NCBI GenBank assembly: GCA_963835775.1
Contig: CAWIHB010000010.1
Span: 124,001-188,000, forward strand
Source: Palsa-504 sp963835775
Lineage (GTDB): Bacteria; Actinomycetota; Actinomycetes; Streptosporangiales; Streptosporangiaceae
Direction of reading: 5' to 3'
Length of the DNA: 64,000 nt
The notes beneath the pieces were generated by a model. The model was not told the DNA's origin. It worked only from the letters and a program-made list of their open reading frames with translations, and searched no databases. This document shows, piece after piece, positions 47,199-54,211 of this stretch (position 1 is the first letter of the stretch; every line of letters starts with the position of its first letter). The position numbers and the translations under genes were made by a program.

Positions 47199-48119
47199 TC
47201 ACCGGACCGGCGGCGGCGTGCCCTCAGCGCTGGCGGCCAGGGTCATGTCCCACTGGCACGCCTCGCAGGCGTGGCGGAACGCCGACCGGGTGAATTCCAG
47301 CGCGGCGGCCCGCGGATCCGGGCCCGACCGGACATCGTCCCAGTCCAGGATGTACTCACCCAGGGCTCCGTCCCACCGGGCCGCGGCCGGGGCCAGGGTC
47401 GCTCCGGCGAAGCCTTCGGGGGCCGGATGGGCGTAGGCGTAGAACGCGGCCTTCGGGTGGCGGGCGTCGCCGGGCCACCAGCCGACGGCGACCTCCTGGG
47501 CGTCCATCGCGTTGCGCATGATGAAGTCGTCCGAGGGCGGGTCGGCCGGCTGGCCCGAGAACAGGCTCACGGCCAGGTCGAACGAACCCCACCAGGCGTT
47601 CACCGGAGTCGAACGGCCGCGGTAGGGCGCCCGGTAGGCGGCCAGGACCAGCGCGGCCTGGGTCGCCGCACCGAAGTACCTGGCCACCTCATCCGGGTCG
47701 TAGTGGGCGTGCTCGCCGTCCTCATCCAGCGGCACGGTCCAGAGGACTTCCTGCGGGGTGGGGTCGATCTCCACCGGGCCGCCCAGGCCGCGGACCGCGG
47801 CCAGCACGTCCCTGGTCACCTCGCCGACGGCCCGGTGCGGGGTCAGCGCGACCCGTTCGGCCGGGCCGGCGCTGTGCTCGACCAGCGCCTCGTGCCGCCG
47901 CAGGTCGAGCGCGACGACCAGGGCGCCCGAGCCGTCGGGGGCGGGCAGCGGCGCTGTCTCCCAGCCCCGCGCGGTCACCCGCAGCGCCGCATGCTGCAAT
48001 TGTGGTTCGGGCGGCGCGAGCCCGGCCGCCAGCTTGCCGAGGACCTGGGTGTGGGCATGCAGCGTGTCGCATGTCGCGCGCCACATGTCATACGAGACCG
48101 CGGGCCAGGCTGAGACCAT
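47199..48119 (-). CDS. DUF5996 family protein
   Basis: 306 residues. The family pattern is plain: WPAVSYDMWRATCDTLHAHT, LVVALDLRRHEALVEHS, NAWWGSFDLAVSLFSGQPAD and then AYAHPAPEGFAGATLAPAAA and LDWDDVRSGPDPRAAALEF. DUF5996 proteins have no known function; no catalytic motif is obvious and there is no signal peptide or membrane span. The gene is divergent from the channel-like gene (85 bp between starts). Confident on the family only. Confidence 0.85.
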   Translation of the reverse strand: MVSAWPAVSYDMWRATCDTLHAHTQVLGKLAAGLAPPEPQLQHAALRVTARGWETAPLPAPDGSGALVVALDLRRHEALVEHSAGPAERVALTPHRAVGEVTRDVLAAVRGLGGPVEIDPTPQEVLWTVPLDEDGEHAHYDPDEVARYFGAATQAALVLAAYRAPYRGRSTPVNAWWGSFDLAVSLFSGQPADPPSDDFIMRNAMDAQEVAVGWWPGDARHPKAAFYAYAHPAPEGFAGATLAPAAARWDGALGEYILDWDDVRSGPDPRAAALEFTRSAFRHACEACQWDMTLAASAEGTPPPVR

Positions 48120-48204
48120 GGCGGCAGGCTATCGGGGCCGTGGCCGGACGCGTGACCCGGCCCTCGGTAGGTTCGGCGCATCGGGTAAGGCAGAGGGAGG
48201 CGCG

Positions 48205-49326
48205 ATGGTGATGCCGCTGGCGGGCCGGGTGGTGGCCGCGGTGATCGGCGGTCTGCTCGTGCTCGTGTCGGCCTCCAGCGTCACCGAGACGCTGATCGTG
48301 TCCCGTCCGATCAGCAGCAGCTTGACGCGGTGGGTGGACCAGATGATTGACCATGCCTACCAGTTGGTCGTCGCGCGAGCCCCTGACTACAAGCGGCGCG
48401 ACCGGCTGCTCGCCACCCAGGCGGCGGCGATCTTGCTGACCCAGCTGGCGGTGTGGCTGGTGGTGGCCTATGTCGGGTTCGCCTTGCTGTTGTGGCCGTT
48501 CGCCGCCCGCGGTGTGGTGTCTTCCTTCGTCGACGCCGGGTCCTCGCTGTTCACCCTGGGCTTCGCCGTCCCGGCCGGCGCGGTGCCGGCCGTGATCGTG
48601 TTCCTGGCCGCCGCGGTCGGCCTGGTCATCCTCACGCTGCAGATCGCGTACCTGCCGACCTTGTACGCCGCGTTCAACCGCCGGGAGACCGAGGTGGCGC
48701 TGCTGAACGGACGGGGCGGCGTCCCCTCCTGGGGACCTGAGCTGCTGGCCCGCACCCACTACGCGCTGGGCACGGACATGTCGACCCTGGATACGATGCC
48801 GGAGCTGTACGCCCAGTGGGAACGCTGGGCCTCCGACGTCGCCGAGAGCCACACCACGTACCTGCCCCTGGTCCGGTTCCGTTCGCCGCAGCCGCTGTCG
48901 TCCTGGGTGACCTCGCTGCTTTCGGTACTGGACTCGGCCGCGCTGTTCCTGGCCCTGTCCCCTAAGGCCGCGCCTGAGGTCCCGGCGCGGCTGTGCTTGC
49001 GCAGCGGGTTCCTGTGCTTCAACCGGATCGCAGCGGCGATGGGCTTCGACATCCCGGCCGAGGCCGACCCGGAGGCCGGGATCAGCCTGACCTACGCCGA
49101 GTTCCTCGACGCGGTAGAGCGGATGCGCGAGGTCAAGTTCCCGATCGAGCGCACCCCGGCCGAGGCCTGGCCGGACTTCGTCGGCTGGCGGGTCAACTAC
49201 GAGCGGGCCGCCTACGCGGTGGCCGCCGCCGTCTACGCGGTGCCGGCCAAGTGGTCAGGCCCGCGCCGGCACCCGGTGGAGCCCATTGCGCCCCTCCGTC
49301 CCCCCGGCGGCCGCCCGCCCAAGTAG
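48205..49326 (+). CDS. Membrane protein with a degenerate potassium-channel-like pore
   Basis: 373 residues from the ATG at 48205 (GGGAGG upstream). About four hydrophobic spans occupy residues 1-165; between the second and third lies FVDAGSSLFTLGFAVPAG, which resembles a K+ channel pore helix and filter (TLGF in place of TxGYG). The rest (residues ~170-360) is a soluble helical domain with LARTHYALGTDMSTLDTMPE. I do not recognise the family with certainty; ion-channel-like (Ion_trans_2) is the best guess and ion conduction is unproven. Confidence 0.65.
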   Translation: MVMPLAGRVVAAVIGGLLVLVSASSVTETLIVSRPISSSLTRWVDQMIDHAYQLVVARAPDYKRRDRLLATQAAAILLTQLAVWLVVAYVGFALLLWPFAARGVVSSFVDAGSSLFTLGFAVPAGAVPAVIVFLAAAVGLVILTLQIAYLPTLYAAFNRRETEVALLNGRGGVPSWGPELLARTHYALGTDMSTLDTMPELYAQWERWASDVAESHTTYLPLVRFRSPQPLSSWVTSLLSVLDSAALFLALSPKAAPEVPARLCLRSGFLCFNRIAAAMGFDIPAEADPEAGISLTYAEFLDAVERMREVKFPIERTPAEAWPDFVGWRVNYERAAYAVAAAVYAVPAKWSGPRRHPVEPIAPLRPPGGRPPK

Positions 49327-49450
49327 GCACCGCCGGATCCCGGGGTGGTCGGCGTCCCGACGGCTTCATCGCCGCGGTCGAAGGGTGATGGGTGCTGATC
49401 GTGCTCAGAACCCCTGATCGTGGACATTTACCGCTGGATATTGACGTCGG

Positions 49451-49954
49451 TCAGGCTCGCCGACCAGTTCGGCGCCTGAGCCAGCGCACCCACATCATCA
49501 CCACCAGCCTGGGCGCGGAACGCAGGTAACTGCGGACCGCCTGCCCGCGCCGCCCGGCGGGCATCTCGAACAGCAGGCTCTCGGCTTCGGCCAGCCACCG
49601 GCGGCCCGCGGCCGCCGGCATCAGCCGCGCCACCGTACTCAATACCGGCTGCCCTCTGTCCGCCGTCGGCGCGTGCCCGGCCTCGCCGTCCAGTCCGACT
49701 CCAGGAGTGCCGCCCTTGCGCCTGCCGCCTTTCCGCCCGCCGCGGATCCGGACGAGGAATCCATCCGTGGCCGGCCAGGCGTAGTAGACCACTCCTGCGT
49801 TAGCGATGACCAAGAAGCTCAGGATGACGTAAGCCGGCAGATACGCGGGCGGGCCGGTCAGCACCACGTAAGCCCCGTATCCACAGCTGATCACCGCGCC
49901 AAGGATGAGACCGGCCTTCTTCCGCCTCCCGTCGACCGGGAACTCGGGCAGCAT
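49451..49954 (-). CDS. PadR-associated membrane protein, unknown function
   Basis: 167 residues. Two hydrophobic segments near residues 14-60 (LILGAVISCGYGAYVVLTG, AYVILSFLVIANAGVVYYAW) are followed by a cytosolic basic region, RGGRKGGRRKGG, and a C-terminal block MPAGRRGQAVRSYLRSAPRL. The ATG overlaps the stop of the padR gene, so the two are translated together; PadR regulators often sit with the transporter or membrane gene they control. No family recognised. Confidence 0.65.
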   Translation of the reverse strand: MLPEFPVDGRRKKAGLILGAVISCGYGAYVVLTGPPAYLPAYVILSFLVIANAGVVYYAWPATDGFLVRIRGGRKGGRRKGGTPGVGLDGEAGHAPTADRGQPVLSTVARLMPAAAGRRWLAEAESLLFEMPAGRRGQAVRSYLRSAPRLVVMMWVRWLRRRTGRRA

Positions 49955-50280
49955 CAGGCGGTCCCGGTTTCACGGGCAAGACCGCGCAGGGCGGCGCCCC
50001 GGGGGCGGCGCGCGCTCGCGACGGCCGCGCTGGCCTCAGTCGCGCCGTCGGCGGTCAGCCCGTAATACCGCCGGGCCGGCCTCTTCTCCTGGCGCGGGTC
50101 GACGTCCTCCCACCGGCTGGTCACCCAGCCCTGGTGCTCCAGCCGCAGCAGGATCGGATAGGCCGTTCCGGGCATCAGCCCGGTCTCCTCTGACAGCTCG
50201 AGCCCGTACCGTTCCCGGCCCGGTTCGCGCAGCAGAGCCTGCAGCACCAGCAGGACCTGGACCGTGAGCCGAAGCGCCAT
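49954..50280 (-). CDS. PadR family transcriptional regulator
   Basis: 108 residues, the short (subfamily 2) PadR form. The winged helix is VLQALLREPGRERYGLELSE, GLMPGTAYPILLRLEHQGWV and RRYYGLTADGATEASAAV. Start ATG at 50280. Two direct repeats of CAAGAACTCTANNTAGGT lie just upstream at 32-bp spacing, very likely its own binding sites. It is first gene of a two-gene leftward transcript and is divergent from the cytochrome b operon. Confidence 0.92.
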   Translation of the reverse strand: MALRLTVQVLLVLQALLREPGRERYGLELSEETGLMPGTAYPILLRLEHQGWVTSRWEDVDPRQEKRPARRYYGLTADGATEASAAVASARRPRGAALRGLARETGTA

Positions 50281-50281
50281 G

Positions 50282-50331
50282 CAAGAACTCTAAGTAGGTC
50301 ATCAGGAAGCTGTCAAGAACTCTATATAGGT
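50282..50331. promoter_or_regulatory. Direct repeats upstream of padR
   Basis: CAAGAACTCTAAGTAGGT (50282-50299) and CAAGAACTCTATATAGGT (50314-50331) differ at two positions and are spaced 32 bp, about three helical turns, so a dimer could bind both on one face. The first copy abuts the padR start codon. Confidence 0.65.
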
Positions 50332-50358
50332 GCCGCCGGATAGTTCCAGTTCAGGTAA

Positions 50359-50373
50359 GAACCAGGCTGGTTC
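50359..50373. promoter_or_regulatory. Palindrome GAACCAGGCTGGTTC
   Basis: A perfect 7-1-7 inverted repeat in the divergent gap between padR and the cytochrome b operon, flanked by further GTTC copies at 50343-50352. A candidate operator for the rightward operon; the binding protein is unknown. Confidence 0.5.
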
Positions 50374-50526
50374 AGATCGACCGCATCGAATTGTCAGTGT
50401 CTCGTTTCAATGAAATTACTCTGAAGGATGATGCGGCAGACGTCTTCTGGGGAGACAATAAGGGCGGTCACCGTGCGGTAAGCCGGGCCGGCAGCTCTGG
50501 ATCGGTCGATCGGAAGGGCGTGCAGA

Positions 50527-50718
50527 ATGCTCCATCAGTTGTGGGGTCCGCTGTTCGACCTGGTGGGGAACGGCGGCTATCACGCCTTCACCTTCAGCTG
50601 GTTCTTCCTTAAGGTCGCCAATGTCATCGAGATGATCCTGGTGGTGGTGATCTTCGTGGCCGGGATGTTCATTAACCTTCCGGGCGGGAAAACGAAGACG
50701 TCGGGGCACCGGCGATGA
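50527..50718 (+). CDS. Small membrane protein upstream of cytochrome b
   Basis: 63 residues, ATG preceded by GGAAGGG. One strong hydrophobic helix (VANVIEMILVVVIFVAGMFI, residues ~29-48) with a short amphipathic N-terminus (HAFTFSWFFL) and a basic tail KTKTSGHRR. The next gene starts 46 nt downstream. It resembles the small accessory subunits that pack against cytochrome b in quinol-oxidising complexes, but no family is recognised. Confidence 0.65.
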   Translation: MLHQLWGPLFDLVGNGGYHAFTFSWFFLKVANVIEMILVVVIFVAGMFINLPGGKTKTSGHRR

Positions 50719-50764
50719 CCGGCCGGGCACGCTGCTTCCGGGACGCCACCGGGCGAGGTGCCCG

Positions 50765-52072
50765 GTGAGTACGCAGGGCGCGGCTCCGGTGCCGCGGGAA
50801 CCGGATCCGGTCACCAACGCCACCGGGGCCGAGCAGTTCTCGCTGGCGCGGCCCAGCCCGTGGCTGCGTGGCTACCTGCTCCGAAACTACCCGTTGGGCA
50901 AGCTGCTCCCTGACACCGAGCCGGCGTACGTCTCCTCGGTGCTCTACAGCATGGGCGTGCTGACGCTCGCGGCGCTCATCGTCGCGATCATCAGCGGTGC
51001 GATCATCGCGCTCGGCGGGGTCTCGTTCTGGCACACGAACTCCTTCGGCGCCTTCATGAACAGTATTCATTTCTGGAGTGTGCAGGCCATGTTCCTGTTC
51101 ATGGCCGTGCATTTCATCACGAACTTCTTCACCATGGGCTGGCGTGGCGGGCGCGGCTGGACCTGGATCACCGGAGTAATCGCGTTCATCGTCTCCATAT
51201 TGACCTCCTTTACCGGCTTCCTGATGATGACCAACTGGGACAGCCAGTGGATCGGCCAGCAGGCCAAGGACGCGTTCAACGCGCTCGGCATCGGCGCGAT
51301 CTGGAACGTGATGAACGCGGGTCAGCAGTTCACCATGCATGTGGTCTTCACGACGGCCTTGCTGCTGTTCATCGTGTCGGTTCACATCGGCCTGATCCGG
51401 CGTCGGGGCGTGGCCCCGCCGCCCGGCGCGGAGGCGCTTGAGGTCCCCGAGGGCGAGCCGGGCTATCCGGCCAGCGCGAGCTTAGGAGGCGGAGATGGCA
51501 ACGCGCGCCAAGCGGCACCCGCTGCGCACCTGGCAGGGTCCCGAGCGCCGGTACGACCTCATTACCGAAGGGACGATCTCGATCATCCTTGTCGCCGTGC
51601 TGTGCATCCTCGCCGCGAGCCTGTGGGGGTCCCCGGACGGCGGCCTCACCTACCCGGGCGCGCCGAAATCCCCGGCTGGGCAGGCGTTCAGCGCCAAGTA
51701 CTGGGACGTGAACGACCCGTCGGACCTGGCCCAGACGGCGGTGCAGGAACTGGCCGGCGGGACCACGACCGCTGGGTACGGCCCGCCGTTCAACCAGACC
51801 ACCGGGGCGTCGCAGGAGTTCATCGGGATCCAGCCGGCCGAGATCGCCAAGTTCATCTTCGGCCTGACCCTTCCGATCAACACCGCGAACGATTTCGTCC
51901 TGGCCCCGGTCTCCCAGCTCGCCGCGCCCTCCAGCCCGGCCGTCGCGGCGGCGGTCAGCCTGTACAAGGCGGCCGGCGGCGACCTTTCGCCCGGCGCGGC
52001 GGCCTCCGATGTCGCCTCGTCCCAGCAGACGACCTGGCTGAACAACTATGCGAAGGCACTGGCCGCCTCTAA
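50765..52072 (+). CDS. Cytochrome b6-type N-terminal domain protein
   Basis: The first ~225 residues form four membrane helices with the b-haem ligands: His102 and His116 (14 apart, in IHFWSVQAMFLFMAVHF) and His192 and His207 (15 apart, in MHVVFTTALLLFIVSVH). The 15-residue spacing of the second pair is the b6 type. It therefore resembles the N-terminal half of quinol-cytochrome c/plastocyanin reductases. Past residue ~240 the frame runs on for ~200 non-membrane codons, overlapping the next gene by 578 bp. In another frame a TAG at 51483 sits just before that gene's ribosome site, so a lost base near the end is likely. Start is a GTG at 50765. Confidence 0.8.
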   Translation: MSTQGAAPVPREPDPVTNATGAEQFSLARPSPWLRGYLLRNYPLGKLLPDTEPAYVSSVLYSMGVLTLAALIVAIISGAIIALGGVSFWHTNSFGAFMNSIHFWSVQAMFLFMAVHFITNFFTMGWRGGRGWTWITGVIAFIVSILTSFTGFLMMTNWDSQWIGQQAKDAFNALGIGAIWNVMNAGQQFTMHVVFTTALLLFIVSVHIGLIRRRGVAPPPGAEALEVPEGEPGYPASASLGGGDGNARQAAPAAHLAGSRAPVRPHYRRDDLDHPCRRAVHPRREPVGVPGRRPHLPGRAEIPGWAGVQRQVLGRERPVGPGPDGGAGTGRRDHDRWVRPAVQPDHRGVAGVHRDPAGRDRQVHLRPDPSDQHRERFRPGPGLPARRALQPGRRGGGQPVQGGRRRPFARRGGLRCRLVPADDLAEQLCEGTGRL

Positions 52073-52643
52073 CGCGAAGTTCACGCCCACCTCGATCACC
52101 GTGCCGGCGGGCAACTACGGGCCGGTCCCGGTGATCATTACGGCCGAACTCGCCATCGCGAGCAACGGGAGCCTGGACGGCTATTTCCAGGGCAGCCAGC
52201 AGCAGCTGAGCACGGACACCACCACGGCGACGATGTTCTTCAGCGACGGATCGATGTGGGAGACCATCGCGGAGGCTCAGGGGGTGGGCGGCGACCAATG
52301 GGGTGTCATGAACGAGCTGTGGAACTTCCCCGGCCAGGTCTGGCTGTGGCTGTACTCGGGGATGTACCAGATCCCGGCGCTGAACCCGTCGAACAACGCA
52401 AACCTTGACCTGGACGTCGGCCTGCTCATGATCCTGCTCGGGTTCCTGCTGCCGATGTTCGCGCCGTGGATCCCGATCATCAACCGCATCCCCCGGTGGA
52501 TCCCCCTCTACAAGATCATCTACCGCCAGTACTACGCGAGCTCGGCGGGCGGACCGCCGCCCGCCGAGGTCTCAAGCGAGCCAGCCCCGCCACCACTAGC
52601 ACCACCACCGGCGCCGCGAGACGGATCGTCGGCGCCCGGATGA
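51495..52643 (+). CDS. Membrane-anchored partner of the cytochrome b, unknown family
   Basis: 382 residues, ATG preceded by AGGAGG. One membrane helix near residues 25-45 (TISIILVAVLCILAASLWG), then ~250 residues probably outside the membrane (YWDVNDPSDLAQTAVQELAG, QEFIGIQPAEIAKFIFGL, NYGPVPVIITAELAIASNG), then a second helix near 305-325 (LLMILLGFLLPMFAPW) and a Pro-rich tail. No CxxCH, Rieske or Cu motif. It is not the PetD/subunit IV that a b6 protein would need. Translationally close to the cytochrome, so probably its partner. Confidence 0.65.
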   Translation: MATRAKRHPLRTWQGPERRYDLITEGTISIILVAVLCILAASLWGSPDGGLTYPGAPKSPAGQAFSAKYWDVNDPSDLAQTAVQELAGGTTTAGYGPPFNQTTGASQEFIGIQPAEIAKFIFGLTLPINTANDFVLAPVSQLAAPSSPAVAAAVSLYKAAGGDLSPGAAASDVASSQQTTWLNNYAKALAASNAKFTPTSITVPAGNYGPVPVIITAELAIASNGSLDGYFQGSQQQLSTDTTTATMFFSDGSMWETIAEAQGVGGDQWGVMNELWNFPGQVWLWLYSGMYQIPALNPSNNANLDLDVGLLMILLGFLLPMFAPWIPIINRIPRWIPLYKIIYRQYYASSAGGPPPAEVSSEPAPPPLAPPPAPRDGSSAPG

Positions 52644-52787
52644 CGTTGACAATTCCCGCGGGGCCTTAACGGCCAGACTCCCCACTCGGAGCCGCAAAGC
52701 GCGATGGCAAAGGGGCGCGCTGTCACACAGGTTCGCGTGGTGTCCTGGCCGGGCGCGCCCTGGCCACTGTTCCGTCGATTCCGGCGG

Positions 52788-52979
52788 TCAGGCGGCCTTG
52801 CGGGCAGACTCGTCCGTCGCTGCGGGATTCTGCGGCAGCGATACCGTTTCGGCATTGCTCGCACGGCGCGGCTGGCGGGCGGCAACGAACACGGCGATAA
52901 GCCAGATGCTCAAGCACACAACGGGTACGACAGCGATGAGGGCCAGCAGGCCCGGGGACAGCGCCGAGTTCGGGTACAT
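52788..52979 (-). CDS. Small single-span membrane protein
   Basis: 63 residues from an ATG at 52979 with AGGAGA 6 nt upstream. It begins MYPNSALSPGLLALIAVVPV, with one long hydrophobic helix (residues ~9-33), then a basic RQPRRASNAE stretch and a polar tail. The frame stays open upstream, but the start signal and hydropathy mark this as the real gene. It is convergent with the cytochrome operon; a functional link is only suggested by proximity. Confidence 0.6.
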   Translation of the reverse strand: MYPNSALSPGLLALIAVVPVVCLSIWLIAVFVAARQPRRASNAETVSLPQNPAATDESARKAA

Positions 52980-53107
52980 GATGGGTCTCCTGACGACTCT
53001 TCGAGTGAGCCCATTCCATCCGCGCCGTGCGTACCGAAGCACCGGCACAACGGCCCGGGTCCGGGGGCCGTAGGTCCCGTTCTTACCGCCCGTCGCCTGC
53101 TGCCGCG

Positions 53108-54211
53108 CTAGGCGGGCAGCACCTGGCGGACCTGGCGGGCGATCTCGAGGTCTTCCCGCGCGGCGATGACCAGACTGCGGACTGACGCGCCGGCGGCCCC
53201 GATCTCCCGGTCCCCGGTGCCGTCGGTGTTGCGCGAGGCGTCTTCCCGCACGCCGAGGAAACCGAGCCCGGCCATGGCCCGGGAGCGGATCTCGGCGGAA
53301 TTCTCGCCGACGCCACCGGTGAACACCAGGGCGTCCAGGCCGCCCAGGGCCGCGGCCATCGCGGCTATGCTGGCGCGGAGCCGGTGCAGGTACACCTCGC
53401 GGGCCAGTTCGGCTCGCTGGTCGCCCGAGGCGGCCCGGGCCAGGACCTCTGGCATGTCGGCCGTCCCGGCCAGGCCGTACAGGCCCGACCGGTATTCGAG
53501 GGTGGCGGCGAGTTCGGCGGCTGGAGTCCCGGCGTGCTCCTCGAGCCACATCAGCAGGCCGGGGTCGACCGAGCCGGACCTGGTCGCCATGACCAGGCCG
53601 TCCAGCGGTGTGAATCCCATCGTGGTGTCCACCGAACGGCCGTCCTGCACCGCCGCCAGCGACGCGCCGGCGCCCAGGTGGCAGCTGACCAGCCGGCGCG
53701 GCGATCCGGCCAGCTCCGCGGTGCGCCGGGACACGTAAGCGTGCGAGAGCCCGTGGAACCCGTAACGGCGCAGCGTCCAGCGCTCTCGCCACTCAGCGGG
53801 CAGCGCGAACGTGGCGGCGGGGGCACCGATGGTGGCGTGAAAGGCGGTGTCGAAGCAGGCGACGCCTGGTACGTCGGGCAGCACCGTCTGGACCGCGTCC
53901 AGGGCAGCGAGCGATTTCGGCTGGTGCAGCGGCGCCAGGTCGATGAGCGCCTCCAGCCGCTGCCGGACGCCCGGGTCGATCATGACGGGTCCGGTGAACA
54001 GGCTCCCGCCGTGCACGATCCGGTGGCCGACCGCGCTCACCTGCCCCAGCGACCCGATGGCATCCTTGAGCTCGCCGACCTCGGCCACGCCGCGCGGTGC
54101 GGGCAGGTCGGCGGCGCCGAGCATCGCGTCGGCGTCGGAAAGCAGGCGCAGCTTGAGGCTGCTCGACCCGGCGTTGACGACCAGGATGGCGGGCACTACT
54201 GCCACTTCCAC
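53108..54211 (-). CDS. ackA: Acetate kinase
   Basis: 367 residues, somewhat shorter than the usual ~400. ILVVNAGSSSLKLRLL (phosphate 1), VGHRIVHGGSLFTGPVMID, ACFDTAFHATIGAPAATFAL, YGFHGLSHAYVSRRTAEL and VFTGGVGENSAEIRSRAM are all present, including the catalytic Asp, Arg and His residues. It makes ATP from acetyl phosphate. The start overlaps the phosphoketolase stop by 16 bp, giving the classical xfp-ackA pair that converts xylulose 5-phosphate or fructose 6-phosphate to acetate plus ATP. Confidence 0.95.
   Translation of the reverse strand: MEVAVVPAILVVNAGSSSLKLRLLSDADAMLGAADLPAPRGVAEVGELKDAIGSLGQVSAVGHRIVHGGSLFTGPVMIDPGVRQRLEALIDLAPLHQPKSLAALDAVQTVLPDVPGVACFDTAFHATIGAPAATFALPAEWRERWTLRRYGFHGLSHAYVSRRTAELAGSPRRLVSCHLGAGASLAAVQDGRSVDTTMGFTPLDGLVMATRSGSVDPGLLMWLEEHAGTPAAELAATLEYRSGLYGLAGTADMPEVLARAASGDQRAELAREVYLHRLRASIAAMAAALGGLDALVFTGGVGENSAEIRSRAMAGLGFLGVREDASRNTDGTGDREIGAAGASVRSLVIAAREDLEIARQVRQVLPA

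Noticed and set aside
53020..53792. 334-residue leftward protein extending the small 63-residue gene
   Set aside because: The upstream part is antisense or out of phase with ackA and has no start signal; the ATG at 52979 has a clear ribosome site and hydropathy.
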